NCBI GenBank assembly: GCA_004020315.1 | Contig: SAQG01000027.1 | Span: forward strand, 24,197-88,196 | DNA from: Mesorhizobium sp. | GTDB taxonomy: Bacteria; Pseudomonadota; Alphaproteobacteria; Rhizobiales; Rhizobiaceae | Length of the DNA stretch: 64,000 nt | Direction: 5' to 3' | Shown: positions 19,069 through 28,023 of the stretch, piece by piece | Layout of the letters: every line of letters begins with the position of its first letter | Numbering within the stretch: position 1 is the first letter of the stretch | Made by a program: the position numbers and the translations under genes | Notes under the pieces: generated by a model | Databases searched by the model: none | Seen by the model: the letters and a program-made list of their open reading frames with translations, nothing else | Told to the model about the DNA's origin: nothing

Positions 19069-19439
19069 TCTAACCCTCCCCGCGACGCCGCACAGTAGTC
19101 CGCTTGTCGGCACAGCAAGAGATAGCTCGTTGTAAGCGCGGATGTCGGCAAAATGTGCAGTGAGACCAATGTCATATCCGTTCAGCCCATCTGATCCGCT
19201 CTGGTCGAGGGATTTTGCGGCGATCTGACGATTGCCGCGAAGCTGGTGGCGGAGGTGGCGACCAGCCGTGGTGGAGGTTCAGAGCCTCCGAGAAAAGTCC
19301 GGCCGACCGCACCCGGCGCACCTCTGGTTGAGCGAACGAACGCCCAGCGCCATCATCGTGATTGGCACGTCCGGGCATTGGCTGTACCATTCCTACGCCG
19401 GTCGTCGACGTGGCGTGTTCCGGCGAGGGAGAAACGTCC
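19069..19439. other. Gene-free stretch upstream of mrr and the small exported protein
   Basis: 371 bases between the divergent mrr and 79-residue protein genes. Frames exist on both strands but none has a ribosome site and recognisable sequence together. It presumably holds both promoters. Confidence 0.4.
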
Positions 19440-19679
19440 ATGTTACGATCAATTTCACTTGCAGCTTTCCTGGCGGTCGTTCCCGCGACAGCCTTTGCAA
19501 ATTCATGCCCGACCACCATGGCCGCAATCGACGCGGCATTGCCAACCGCGACGCTGTCCGAGGCCGATAAGAGCAAGGTCAAAGAACTGCGCGCCCAAGG
19601 CGAGAAATTGCACGCCGCCGGCGATCATGCAGGGTCAGAGGCTGCACTCAACCAAGCCAAGACGATGCTCGGCATATAG
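19440..19679 (+). CDS. Small exported protein
   Basis: A 79-residue protein. ATG 19440 starts a signal peptide (MLRSISLAAFLAVVPATAFA, likely cleaved after residue 20). The mature part of about 59 residues is helical, with one Cys (SCPTTMAAIDAAL...EADKSKVKELRAQGEKLHAAGDHAGSEAAL). The mature sequence resembles small periplasmic helical-hairpin proteins seen in Rhizobiales. A longer in-frame start upstream is rejected because the signal peptide would become internal. Function unknown. Confidence 0.65.
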   Translation: MLRSISLAAFLAVVPATAFANSCPTTMAAIDAALPTATLSEADKSKVKELRAQGEKLHAAGDHAGSEAALNQAKTMLGI

Positions 19680-19804
19680 CCGCGACCAACGCGGCTGTCC
19701 TGGCCGATTTTCCTGGCCGATCGCCGGCGTTTTGTTCGGTTGTCGGCCGGCGAGGATCTCGGTTTTGACCGGTTGAAGCACTCTCAGGCCGAGCTTGGGT
19801 TGGA

Positions 19805-21889
19805 TCATCCCAGTCCGATGCGTTTGGCGCCTTGCCGGAACAGGGCTGCGGCGTCGGGCTCGAACCGGAAGGTGGCGATGAAATCATCGGCACAGTAGTT
19901 CGGCAGCGTCTTGCGGATGGCGGCCGCGAAAGTGCGGGCCTCGTCGATCCGCCCCGCCAGCGCAAGGCAGTGGGCGGCGATCGCCAGGATGATGGCATGG
20001 GCATTGGGGCGGGCAGCGGCCTTCAGCGCCCATTCGGCGGCCTCGTCGAACTGGCCGAGCCGGACATGCGCCATTGCCCTGGCGCCGAGCATGCCGAACA
20101 GCAGCGGATCGAACGGGCTCAGATGCCGCGAGTGATCGGATGAACCGATCGCGGCGTTCGGATCACCCGACTGCGAGTGCACAAACGAAAGCGCGTAGTG
20201 GCCGAGCGCGAAATTCGGGCTGAGATCCACGGCCCGTTGCAGCTCGATGAGGGAGCCGTCCTGCTCGCCGCGCAACCACAGCGCCCGGCCCATGGCCCAG
20301 TGCGCGGCCGGATTGTGGTCGTCGACCAAAAGACTTTGGCCGGCCGCCTCGAAGGCGCGCGCGCTTTCCTGGTCGCGGTCTCCCCAGCGCTGAAAGGCGT
20401 TTTGCCAATGGGTGAAGGACAGGCCGGCATAGGCGCGGGCGAAGGTCGGATCGAGCTTCAGGGCCATGCCGAAGAAATGCCGGGCCTGCTCGTTTTCCGT
20501 GCGGGTGAAGCGATACATGTGCCAGAGACCGCGATGGTAAGCCTCCCAGGCATTCAGTGAGTTGGGGGCTTTCAGCATGGCGCGATTGCGCTCGACCAGC
20601 TCGATCTCGGCCGAGATCGACGACACGATGCTGTTGCCGATATCATCGAGGACGGCAAAGATATCGTCGGGCTTGCGTTCGAACGTGTCGGCCCAGACGA
20701 TCCTGGCCGTGCGCACCTCGACAAGTTCGACGCTGACCACGACGCGGCCTGCCTGGCTGCGCACCGTGCCAGTAGCGACATAGTCGACGTTGAGCCGCCG
20801 GCCGGCATCTTCCGGCGCAATGTTTTTTTCGGCCAGCGCAAAGACCGAGCCGCGGGCGATGACGAAGAAATCCCTGAGCTTGGCCAAACGGGTGATGATG
20901 TCGTGGGTGAGGCCGGCGGCCAATCCACCGCGAGAGGGGCCACCGCGAGAGGGCCCGCCGGGAGGGCCGCCGACAGCCGGCTCGTCGATGAACGGCATTA
21001 CCGCGAGCGAGGCCTTGCACGATGCAGCAACACCGGAATCGGGAAGCAAAATTGACGCTTGCGGGGCCACGGGCACGAGTGCCGGTCGCGCCCAGAGCGT
21101 CGCGGCCGGACGTTCGCTGCGAATCGTCCGCCATGCCTCACGAACGGGCTCGAAATCCAGATCCTCCGAAGCAAACAGCTGCGCCGCAGAAGCGAGATGT
21201 TCCTCACACGCGGCGATCTGGCCGCGCTGCGCCAGCCTGGTCAGAAGAGCCACATGCGCACGCCCGTCGAACGGAGCGAGTTCCACCCACTTTTCCAGAT
21301 GCGCTAACGTTTCGTCGGCATCCGCCGGGAGCTTGCTGACGAGATGTTCCAGGATGGTGGCGTGCCACGAGCTGAACCGGCGGCGTTGCGCGATCAGCCA
21401 GCCGTTGAAAAGCGGGCTGCGATCGATCTCCAGCCCGTCGAGGAAATCGCCGACGAACAGTCCGGACAGGGCCTGCAGCCGCTGCAGATCGAGCCTCTCG
21501 ATTCCTCCAGCGGCGGCCGACGCGATGTCGATCGCGTCGACGGAAACGCCTTTCAGATCAAGGGCGATCGTGTCGCCAGGCGTTTCGATCCTGCGGCGAT
21601 CCGGTTCGTCGAGAATGCCCCTGAGCTTGCTGAGGCACCAGCGAAGCTCGCCGCGCGGATCGTTAGGCACATCCCAAAACAGCTCGCAAAGACGGCTGCG
21701 GCCGACGGCATGCGGCGCAAGCGCCAGATAGGCGAAGAGCGCGCGCAGCTTGCGCGATGCCGGCAGTGGCACGGTGGCGCCGTCGCGGATGACCGTCAGC
21801 GGCCCGAGTAGCCGCACGGACAGCCCGGCCGTTGCGCCGTCCAGGCTCGATCGAGCGGATTCCACGTGCGTTTCCACGCTTGCTCCCAC
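19805..21889 (-). CDS. BTAD/SARP-type transcriptional activator with TolB-like and TPR regions
   Basis: A 694-residue soluble regulator. Residues about 22-115 form a winged helix of the SARP type (VRLLGPLTVIRDG, LPASRKLRALFAYLAL, LCELFWDV, LRWCLSKLRGIL). A bacterial transcriptional activation (BTAD) helical domain follows to about 265. Residues about 300-450 carry a TolB-like module (LAVMPFIDEP, GLTHDIITRLAK, VDYVATGTVR). The C-terminal part is TPR-like helices. A Gly/Pro/Ser/Arg repeat (GGPSRGGPSRGG) lies within the TolB-like region. The start is one of three in-frame GTGs; the second, at 21877, has the better ribosome site. It is divergent from the cysteine-synthase-like/decarboxylase operon 193 bases away and probably regulates it. 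Confidence 0.85.
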   Translation of the reverse strand: MGASVETHVESARSSLDGATAGLSVRLLGPLTVIRDGATVPLPASRKLRALFAYLALAPHAVGRSRLCELFWDVPNDPRGELRWCLSKLRGILDEPDRRRIETPGDTIALDLKGVSVDAIDIASAAAGGIERLDLQRLQALSGLFVGDFLDGLEIDRSPLFNGWLIAQRRRFSSWHATILEHLVSKLPADADETLAHLEKWVELAPFDGRAHVALLTRLAQRGQIAACEEHLASAAQLFASEDLDFEPVREAWRTIRSERPAATLWARPALVPVAPQASILLPDSGVAASCKASLAVMPFIDEPAVGGPPGGPSRGGPSRGGLAAGLTHDIITRLAKLRDFFVIARGSVFALAEKNIAPEDAGRRLNVDYVATGTVRSQAGRVVVSVELVEVRTARIVWADTFERKPDDIFAVLDDIGNSIVSSISAEIELVERNRAMLKAPNSLNAWEAYHRGLWHMYRFTRTENEQARHFFGMALKLDPTFARAYAGLSFTHWQNAFQRWGDRDQESARAFEAAGQSLLVDDHNPAAHWAMGRALWLRGEQDGSLIELQRAVDLSPNFALGHYALSFVHSQSGDPNAAIGSSDHSRHLSPFDPLLFGMLGARAMAHVRLGQFDEAAEWALKAAARPNAHAIILAIAAHCLALAGRIDEARTFAAAIRKTLPNYCADDFIATFRFEPDAAALFRQGAKRIGLG

Positions 21890-22034
21890 GCTGGCCAGTT
21901 GTCCTCTGTTCTACCATCGAAAGCGATAGAGTGCATCCGGCAACGAATTTCCGCGCCGGTGCTGGCATCGCACATTGCCGGGCCCGGCAAAGCAACCGTA
22001 CTGCGGCCAGGTGTCGAAACCTCGCCGCCCAAGC

Positions 22035-22051
22035 GCCGGTTTGTAACCGGC
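22035..22051. promoter_or_regulatory. Short palindrome upstream of the cysteine-synthase-like gene
   Basis: Perfect inverted repeat GCCGGTT-TGT-AACCGGC, 31 bases before the ATG at 22083. No T tract follows, so an operator or a leader hairpin is more likely than a terminator. It lies in the space shared with the divergent BTAD regulator. Confidence 0.4.
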
Positions 22052-22082
22052 TCGTGACAACAACAAAAAGAGGAGAGCAGAC

Positions 22083-23171
22083 ATGTTGTATCGACAGAAA
22101 ATCAGGACCACGGCCGGCCGCGGCCGCCTGTTCGACAGCATTATCGACACGGTCGGCGATACGCCGGTGATCAGGATCAACAATCTCGGCCCCGATCATG
22201 TGACGATCTATGTGAAGGCCGAGTTCTTCAATCCGGCGGCGTCGGTGAAGGACCGGCTGGCGCTCAACATCATCGAAGAGGGCGAGCGCAGCGGCGCCCT
22301 GAAGCCGGGCCAGACCGTCGTCGAGGCGACCAGCGGCAACACCGGCATCGGGCTGGCCATGGTTTGCGCGCAGAAGGGCTATCCGCTGGTGGTGACGATG
22401 GCCGACAGTTTCTCCATCGAGCGCCGCAAGCTGATGCGCATGCTGGGCGCCAAGGTGGTGCTGACGCCGCGCGCCCAGAAGGGTTTCGGCATGTACAAGA
22501 AGGCGGTCGAGCTCGCCGAGGTCAATGGCTGGTTCCTGGCCCGCCAGTTCGAGACCAAGGCCAATGCCGCCATCCACGAGGCGACGACGGCCCGCGAGAT
22601 CATCAACGACTTCGCCGGGTCGCGGCTCGACTGCTTCGTCACCGGCTATGGAACCGGCGGCACCGTCGTCGGTGTTGGGCGCGTGCTGCGCCGCGAGCGT
22701 CCGGAGACGCGGATCGTGCTGACCGAGCCCGCCAACGCCCAGCTCATCGGCAGCGGCAAAGCGCAGGAGCGTGGCGCCGACGGCACGCCCGCCGCCAGCC
22801 ATCCGGCGTTCGAGCCGCACCCGATCCAGGGCTGGACCCCGGATTTCATCCCCAACGTCCTGCAGGAGGCGGTCGACGCCAGCCTTTATGACGAGGTGGT
22901 GCCTGTTCCCGGGCCCGAGGGCATCAAATGGGCCAAGGCGCTGGCGCAAAAGGAAGGGATTTTCACCGGCATCTCCGGCGGAGCCACTTTTGCCGTGGCA
23001 CGCCAGATCGCGGAAAAAGCCGCACCCGGCTCGGTGATCCTGTGCATGCTTCCCGACACCGGCGAACGCTACATGACGACGCCGCTGTTCGACGGCATCG
23101 AAGCCGAGATGGACGCGGAGGAGATCGCGCTGTCGCGCTCGACGCCGGGCTGCCAGTTCCCGGCCGAGTAA
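22083..23171 (+). CDS. Cysteine synthase-like PLP enzyme (fold type II)
   Basis: A 362-residue member of the CysK/cystathionine beta-synthase family. The PLP lysine lies in NPAASVKDRLALN (about residue 58), the substrate loop is EATSGNTGIGLAM, and the phosphate-binding loop is GYGTGGTVVGVGRV. It is longer than typical O-acetylserine sulfhydrylase (about 310-325) because of a C-terminal extension ending CQFPAE. ATG 22083 has GAGGAG seven bases upstream. The decarboxylase gene follows after 22 bases. It may make cysteine, or it may use another nucleophile to build a beta-substituted alanine for the decarboxylase. The second view is inference from the pairing. Confidence 0.88.
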   Translation: MLYRQKIRTTAGRGRLFDSIIDTVGDTPVIRINNLGPDHVTIYVKAEFFNPAASVKDRLALNIIEEGERSGALKPGQTVVEATSGNTGIGLAMVCAQKGYPLVVTMADSFSIERRKLMRMLGAKVVLTPRAQKGFGMYKKAVELAEVNGWFLARQFETKANAAIHEATTAREIINDFAGSRLDCFVTGYGTGGTVVGVGRVLRRERPETRIVLTEPANAQLIGSGKAQERGADGTPAASHPAFEPHPIQGWTPDFIPNVLQEAVDASLYDEVVPVPGPEGIKWAKALAQKEGIFTGISGGATFAVARQIAEKAAPGSVILCMLPDTGERYMTTPLFDGIEAEMDAEEIALSRSTPGCQFPAE

Positions 23172-23193
23172 CGGCGTATCGGGAGCGACGCGG

Positions 23194-24690
23194 ATGGACG
23201 CCATGCTGAAGCCCGCCGGTACGGGCGATGTGGTTGCCGAAGAAACGCTGGATCCTGTCGACTGGGCCGAGGTGCAGGCGCTGTCGCACCGGATCGTCGA
23301 CGATGCCGTCGACTATCTGCGCGATATCCGGGAACGTCCGGTGTGGCAGGACATGCCCGAAGAGGTGAAAGCCTTCTTCGCGGGACCCCTGCCGCGGTCG
23401 CCTCAGCCGCTTGCCGAAGTCTATGGCGAGGTAGCGCGGAACGTGATGGCCTATCCGATGGGCAACATCCATCCGCGCTTCTGGTCCTGGTATATGGGAT
23501 CGAGCAATTTCACCGGAGCGCTCGGCGATTTCCTGGCGGCGATCCAGGGCTCCAATCTCGGCGGCGGCAACCATGCCGCCGCGCTGATGGACAGCCAGGT
23601 CGTCGACTGGTGCAAGCAGATGATGGGCTTTCCGCAATCGGCCAGCGGCACGCTGGTCAGCGGCGGTTCGATGGCCAACATTATCGGCCTGACCGTGGCG
23701 CGCAACGCCAGGGCAGGCATCGACGTGCGCGAGCATGGCGTTGCCGCCATCGACAAGCAACTGCGTTTCTATGGCTCGGACCAGCTTCACTCCTGCCACC
23801 GCAAGGCGATGGAGGCGCTCGGTCTCGGCAACCGGGCGCTGCGACGCATCCCGACCGATGCCGGATTGCGGATCGACATCGACGCCTTGCGAGCGGCGAT
23901 CGCCGAGGACCGCCAGGCGGGTTTTCGGCCGGCCTGCGTGATCGGCACGGCAGGCACGGTGAACACCGGAGCGATCGACGATCTGCAGGCACTGGCAAAA
24001 CTGGCGGCGCAAGAGGATCTCTGGTTCCATGTCGACGGATGCATCGGCGCGCTGATCGCCATCGCGCCGGAAAATTCCCATCGCGTTGCCGGCATCGAGC
24101 ACGCCCACTCCATCGCGCTCGATCCGCACAAATGGCTGCACGCTCCCTTCGAGGTCGGCTGCGTGCTGATCAGGGACGCCTCGGCTCATCGCCATACGTT
24201 CGCGGTGACGCCGGAATATCTGGAATCGACCCCGCGCGGCCTCGCATCGGGCCAGTGGCTGCATGATTTTGGCCTGCAGACATCACGCGGTTTCAGGGCG
24301 CTCAAGGTATGGATGGCGCTGAAGGAGCACGGCATCGAGAAATTCGGCCGCTTGATCGACCAGAACATCGCACAGGGTCACACGCTCGGCGCGCTTATCG
24401 AGGCCGAACCGCTGCTGGAACTGATCGCGCCCCCGAACATCAATATCGTCTGTTTTCGCTACCGCGGCGATGGGCTGGCGGGAGAGCGGCAGAAGGCGGT
24501 CAACACCGAGATCATGCTGAGGCTGCAGGAAGACGGCATCGCGGCCCTTTCGGACACGACGGTGCACGGCCAGCATTGCCTGCGGGTGGCGATCAACAAC
24601 CACCGCACCCGGCGCGAGGACCTGGACCTGCTGGTGCGGGAAACAGTGCGCCTCGGGCAGGAGATTTCAAGGCTTGGCGTCGCCGGCTAG
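23194..24690 (+). CDS. Group II PLP-dependent amino acid decarboxylase
   Basis: A 498-residue fold type I enzyme related to aromatic-L-amino-acid and glutamate decarboxylases. Recognisable elements are SGGSMANIIGL, FHVDGCIGAL (Asp that contacts the PLP ring nitrogen) and the PLP lysine in LDPHKWLHAPFEVG at about residue 313. The downstream RGLASGQWLHDFGLQTSRGFRALKVWMALKEHG is typical of the aromatic decarboxylase group. Substrate specificity cannot be read. It follows the cysteine-synthase-like gene by 22 bases on the same strand and is probably co-transcribed under the divergent BTAD regulator. Confidence 0.88.
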   Translation: MDAMLKPAGTGDVVAEETLDPVDWAEVQALSHRIVDDAVDYLRDIRERPVWQDMPEEVKAFFAGPLPRSPQPLAEVYGEVARNVMAYPMGNIHPRFWSWYMGSSNFTGALGDFLAAIQGSNLGGGNHAAALMDSQVVDWCKQMMGFPQSASGTLVSGGSMANIIGLTVARNARAGIDVREHGVAAIDKQLRFYGSDQLHSCHRKAMEALGLGNRALRRIPTDAGLRIDIDALRAAIAEDRQAGFRPACVIGTAGTVNTGAIDDLQALAKLAAQEDLWFHVDGCIGALIAIAPENSHRVAGIEHAHSIALDPHKWLHAPFEVGCVLIRDASAHRHTFAVTPEYLESTPRGLASGQWLHDFGLQTSRGFRALKVWMALKEHGIEKFGRLIDQNIAQGHTLGALIEAEPLLELIAPPNINIVCFRYRGDGLAGERQKAVNTEIMLRLQEDGIAALSDTTVHGQHCLRVAINNHRTRREDLDLLVRETVRLGQEISRLGVAG

Positions 24691-24761
24691 TCCCTCTGCA
24701 CAGAGGGTGTGACCTTGTGGAGAGCCTGAAAGGGGCTGTGGCGATCGCTGCCATCGCGCGG

Positions 24762-24917
24762 CCCTCCCTTCTCCCCCTGTGGGAGAAGGTGGCCGAGCGA
24801 AGCTCGGTCGGATGAGGGGTGTTCCAGCTTGGCACCGACAGCACTCCGGCCAGCACCCCTCAACCGTCTTGGCGCTACGCGCCAATCCACCTTCTCCCAC
24901 AAGGGGAGAAGGAAAGA
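24762..24917. repeat. Family B palindromic repeat
   Basis: Imperfect long palindrome. Outer arms CTTCTCCCCCTGTGGGAGAAGG and CCTTCTCCCACAAGGGGAGAAGG are each self-complementary and also pair with each other. The centre contains GGATGAGGGGTG and CACCCCTCAACC. It fills the gap between the decarboxylase and the convergent solute-binding protein gene. Such mini-elements are widespread in Rhizobiales. Confidence 0.8.
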
Positions 24918-24924
24918 CCCGCGA

Positions 24925-26565
24925 TCACGCCTCAAGCCAGACCTTCTCGAAATGCTGCTCCAGCGACTGGTGCTGCTCGCAACCATGCACGCCCTTGCGG
25001 AACGTGCGGTAGACGGAGCGCCAATACGGCTGGATGATGATGCCGGCGTCGCGCAGATTCTGCTCGATCTTGGCCATGATCTCCTTGCGTGCACCGGCGT
25101 CGGGCGTGGCCAGCGCCTTGTCGAGCAAGGCGTCGAACTCCGGATTGGCATAGGCGCTCTCGTTCCAGGCGGCGCCGGACTTATAAGCCAGAGCCAGCAC
25201 CTGGACGCCGAGCGGCCGGCCGAGCCATTCGGTGCAGGAGAAAGGATATTTGCTCCAGTCGTTCCAGAACGTCGCCGCCGGCAGCACGGTGCGTTTGACC
25301 TTCAGTCCGGCGTCGCGCATCTGCGCGGCGATGGCGTCGCCGGTGTTCTTCTGCCAGTCGACATCGACCGAGATGAGCTCGTATTCATGGTCGGACTTGC
25401 CGGCCTCGGCAAGCAGCGCCTTGGCTTCGTCAACGTTGCGGACGGCCGGGCCGATGTCGGCGTATTCGGGGTGCATTGGGCCGACATGGTGGTTCTCGGC
25501 CGGCTTGCCGCGGTCGTCCATGCCGATCTTCAGGATTGCGGCGTTGTCGACGGCGAGCTGGGCGGCGCGCCGCACCCTGATGTCGTCATAGGGCGGATTG
25601 CCGACGTTGAAGCGCGCGACGATCGTCGAGCCGGTGGCAAGCTCCGAATTGCTCAGATCCATGGCGTCGGTCTGCGAAACCGTATCGGCGGCGGTTTCAT
25701 GGTTGGTGTCGATCTCGCCCGATTCAAAAGCCGAGAACATGGCATTGGGATCGGAGCCGTAGTCGACCCATTGGATGCCGTCGAGCCAGAAGTCGCCTTT
25801 CCACCACGGCTTGTCCTTGCGGCGGACCTCGGCGCCGACCTCGGCGTCCCATGCCACCAGTTCGCAAGGTCCTGACGTGATCGCCAGCGCCTTCAGCGGA
25901 TCGCCCTCCCCGTCGTAGCTGCGATGCATGATCAGCGCCGGATAGTCGGTCATGCCGGCAATCAGCGAAATGTCGGGCTTCGGCAGATTGAGCCGGACGG
26001 TAAAGTCGTCGACACGCTCGATACCGCCGTCGATGGGTTTCTTGGTGGCGGCGTCGACCAGCGCCCCCATCCGCTCGGCGACCGAGTTGCCGGGAACGCC
26101 GGCATCGCACCAGCGCGTCAGGTTGTGGACGATGTCGTCGGCGTTGAAGGTGTCGCCGTTCGACCAGGTGATGCCCTTGCGGACGTGCAGCGTCAGCACG
26201 CGCGCGTCGTCGCTGGTCTCCCAGCTCTCGAGCAGCCACGGCTCAAAGGTGAAATCGCGGTTCCAGCGCACCAGATATTCGTTGCACTGGCGGGCAACGT
26301 TGGACATTTCGACACCGTCGAAGGTGCGCGGGTCCTTCCAGCCCTTGACGTTCATGGCGACGCGCAAGACGCCGCCGCGCTTCGGCTCCTGCGCCCTGGC
26401 CGGGGAGGGCGCAAGGCCGCCCAGCGCCAGCGCGCCGGCGGCGCTGACGCCGAGCGCAGCCATGGTGGCGAGGTATTCGCGCCTATTCATGCTGCCTTTC
26501 TTGAAGCCGTCGGCGACGGGCCCAGCCTGCGGATGCAGTTTTCGGTCGGTCAGCATGAATTTCAT
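24925..26565 (-). CDS. Peptide/nickel-type ABC transporter substrate-binding protein, Tat-exported
   Basis: A 546-residue family 5 extracellular solute-binding protein. The N-terminus carries a twin-arginine signal (NRREYL, then a hydrophobic ALGVSAAGALALGG stretch and a PARAQE cleavage region near residue 58), so it is folded before export. Mature motifs are RGGVLRVAMNVKGW, FEPWLLESWE and the VRKGITWSNGDTFNADD segment. ATG 26565 has a GGGAGG site eight bases upstream; ATG 26571 is too close to it. No permease or ATPase gene accompanies it, so it is an orphan or partners with a transporter elsewhere. It heads the minus-strand catabolic-looking cluster on the downstream side. Confidence 0.9.
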   Translation of the reverse strand: MKFMLTDRKLHPQAGPVADGFKKGSMNRREYLATMAALGVSAAGALALGGLAPSPARAQEPKRGGVLRVAMNVKGWKDPRTFDGVEMSNVARQCNEYLVRWNRDFTFEPWLLESWETSDDARVLTLHVRKGITWSNGDTFNADDIVHNLTRWCDAGVPGNSVAERMGALVDAATKKPIDGGIERVDDFTVRLNLPKPDISLIAGMTDYPALIMHRSYDGEGDPLKALAITSGPCELVAWDAEVGAEVRRKDKPWWKGDFWLDGIQWVDYGSDPNAMFSAFESGEIDTNHETAADTVSQTDAMDLSNSELATGSTIVARFNVGNPPYDDIRVRRAAQLAVDNAAILKIGMDDRGKPAENHHVGPMHPEYADIGPAVRNVDEAKALLAEAGKSDHEYELISVDVDWQKNTGDAIAAQMRDAGLKVKRTVLPAATFWNDWSKYPFSCTEWLGRPLGVQVLALAYKSGAAWNESAYANPEFDALLDKALATPDAGARKEIMAKIEQNLRDAGIIIQPYWRSVYRTFRKGVHGCEQHQSLEQHFEKVWLEA

Positions 26566-26571
26566 CGTCAT

Positions 26572-27017
26572 ATCCTCCCTGTCGGCGCCCGGCCGACCGC
26601 TTCGCGGGGGCGGATGCGGTCGGCCGAGCGCGCCTTTGGCCATAGGCGATGATAGTGCGGGTTTCACGGGCGAAGTGTTCGGGTTTCCGCAGTTGTTGTG
26701 CGCTGTTCCGCATGAGGTGGAGAGTGGGCTTGCGCTGCAGCAGTGCAGAACCTTTCTTGACGCCGGCGGGACAGCGCCCCCCTGTCCTGCCGGACATCTC
26801 CCCCACTTGTGGGAGATCGGCTGTCATTCCGGTTTTCGCCAATCTTCAAAATTGCAGCAGGAGCGCAGCGCCGAAGCTGCCAATCTCCCCCCTCATGGGG
26901 GAGATGGTCGGCAGGCCAGAGGGGGGCGCGAAAGATCGCCAGCCTTTGGGTTAACCTGATTCCGAGTGGCCGGTGCGTTTCCCCGCGACGACGCGGTGAT
27001 GCTGCGGAACAGCCTCC
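26572..27017. other. Gap upstream of the solute-binding protein, mostly family C repeat
   Basis: 446 bases with no gene. The repeat at 26776-26937 takes up the middle. The remaining bases next to 26572 presumably hold the promoter of the binding protein. Confidence 0.5.
26776..26937. repeat. Family C palindromic repeat, copy C1
   Basis: About 160 bases with inverted ends GCGCCCCCCTGTCCTGCCGG and GGCAGGCCAGAGGGGGGCGC and two inner hairpins (ATCTCCCCCACTTGTGGGAGAT and AATCTCCCCCCTCATGGGGG). A second copy in the opposite orientation lies at about 30388-30549. Confidence 0.85.
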
Positions 27018-27995
27018 CTACAACCAGTCGCCCTTGCCGAGCGTGGCGATGGCGGCGACGATACGGGTGAAGGCCTCGCCGGCCCGCGGCACGGTTTTGC
27101 GGGCGCGCAGGAAACTGTGCACGAGGCGCGGCTCTTCGTACCACCAGGCGCGGCCGCCGGCGGCAAGGATGCGGTCGCGATAGGCTTCGCCGTCCGACGA
27201 CAGCGGGTCGCATTGCGCTGATACGATGACCGTCGGCGGCAGGCCGGAGAAGTCAGTGTCGCGCAGCGGCGAGAAGGTCGGGTCGTCTGGTGACTGTGCC
27301 TTGCCGGAGCGGACCTGGCGATAGAATTCGATGTCGCTGAGCGTCAGCAGCGGCGCCTCGGCGTGCTCGACATAGGAGCCGGCGCTCTTGTCACCGCCCA
27401 GCTCGGGATAGATCAGCACCTGGCCGATCGCGGGGCGAGGGTGGCGGCGCGCCGCATGCGCCACCCCAGCGGCGAGATTGCCGCCGGCGCTCTCGCCGCA
27501 CAGCACGATCGGCAACCCGCTTGTCGACGCCGCCCATTCGAACACCGCCAGCGCATCGTCGAAGGCGGCCGGATGCAGATGTTCGGGCGCCAGCCGGTAG
27601 TCAGCGGACAGCACGGCAAAGCCGGTGCCGGCGCAGATCTCGGCGCAGATGTCGTCATGGCTGTCGAGCCCGCCAAGCACGAAGCCGCCGCCGTGATAGT
27701 AGACGACCATCGCCTGCGGCGCCTTGCCCGCCAGCTGGTAGCGCCGGATCGGGATCGCATGGCCGCTGGCGGCAACCGTGCCGTCGCTGGTCTCGACAAC
27801 TGCGGGATAACCGGCGTGGAACGCTCTGCACATCGCGTCGTAGACCGCCCGCTGCTTGTCGACCGGCAGGTCCATGTCGGGCGGATACCATGCATTGACC
27901 CGGTCGATATGGGCCCACAGCGCCGGATCGAGCAGCGTCGCGTATTGCCCCCGTTTTGCCGTCTCGGGCTTGTCGGCGTCACTGACCATCGCCAT
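27018..27995 (-). CDS. Alpha/beta hydrolase, hormone-sensitive lipase family esterase
   Basis: A 325-residue esterase. The oxyanion motif YYHGGGFVLGG lies near residue 98 and the nucleophile elbow CGESAGGN near residue 165. The catalytic Asp is probably in SAQCDPLSSDG and the His in RLVHSFLR near residue 294, so the triad is complete. ATG 27995 with a GGGG-containing leader is preferred over a longer frame that would run into the isochorismatase gene. The gap to that gene is 28 bases, so the two probably share a transcript. The natural ester substrate is unknown. Confidence 0.88.
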   Translation of the reverse strand: MAMVSDADKPETAKRGQYATLLDPALWAHIDRVNAWYPPDMDLPVDKQRAVYDAMCRAFHAGYPAVVETSDGTVAASGHAIPIRRYQLAGKAPQAMVVYYHGGGFVLGGLDSHDDICAEICAGTGFAVLSADYRLAPEHLHPAAFDDALAVFEWAASTSGLPIVLCGESAGGNLAAGVAHAARRHPRPAIGQVLIYPELGGDKSAGSYVEHAEAPLLTLSDIEFYRQVRSGKAQSPDDPTFSPLRDTDFSGLPPTVIVSAQCDPLSSDGEAYRDRILAAGGRAWWYEEPRLVHSFLRARKTVPRAGEAFTRIVAAIATLGKGDWL

Positions 27996-28023
27996 TCGGT
28001 CCCCACCAAATCCGCTGGAAGCG

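Noticed and set aside
21663..24264. Long minus-strand open frames opposite the cysteine-synthase-like and decarboxylase genes
   Set aside because: They are antisense shadows of GC-rich coding DNA, with His/Arg/Gly-rich translations and no recognisable domain; the plus-strand proteins have full motifs.
24762..24917. Insertion sequence
   Set aside because: Too short and without a transposase frame or target duplication; better described as a palindromic mini-repeat.
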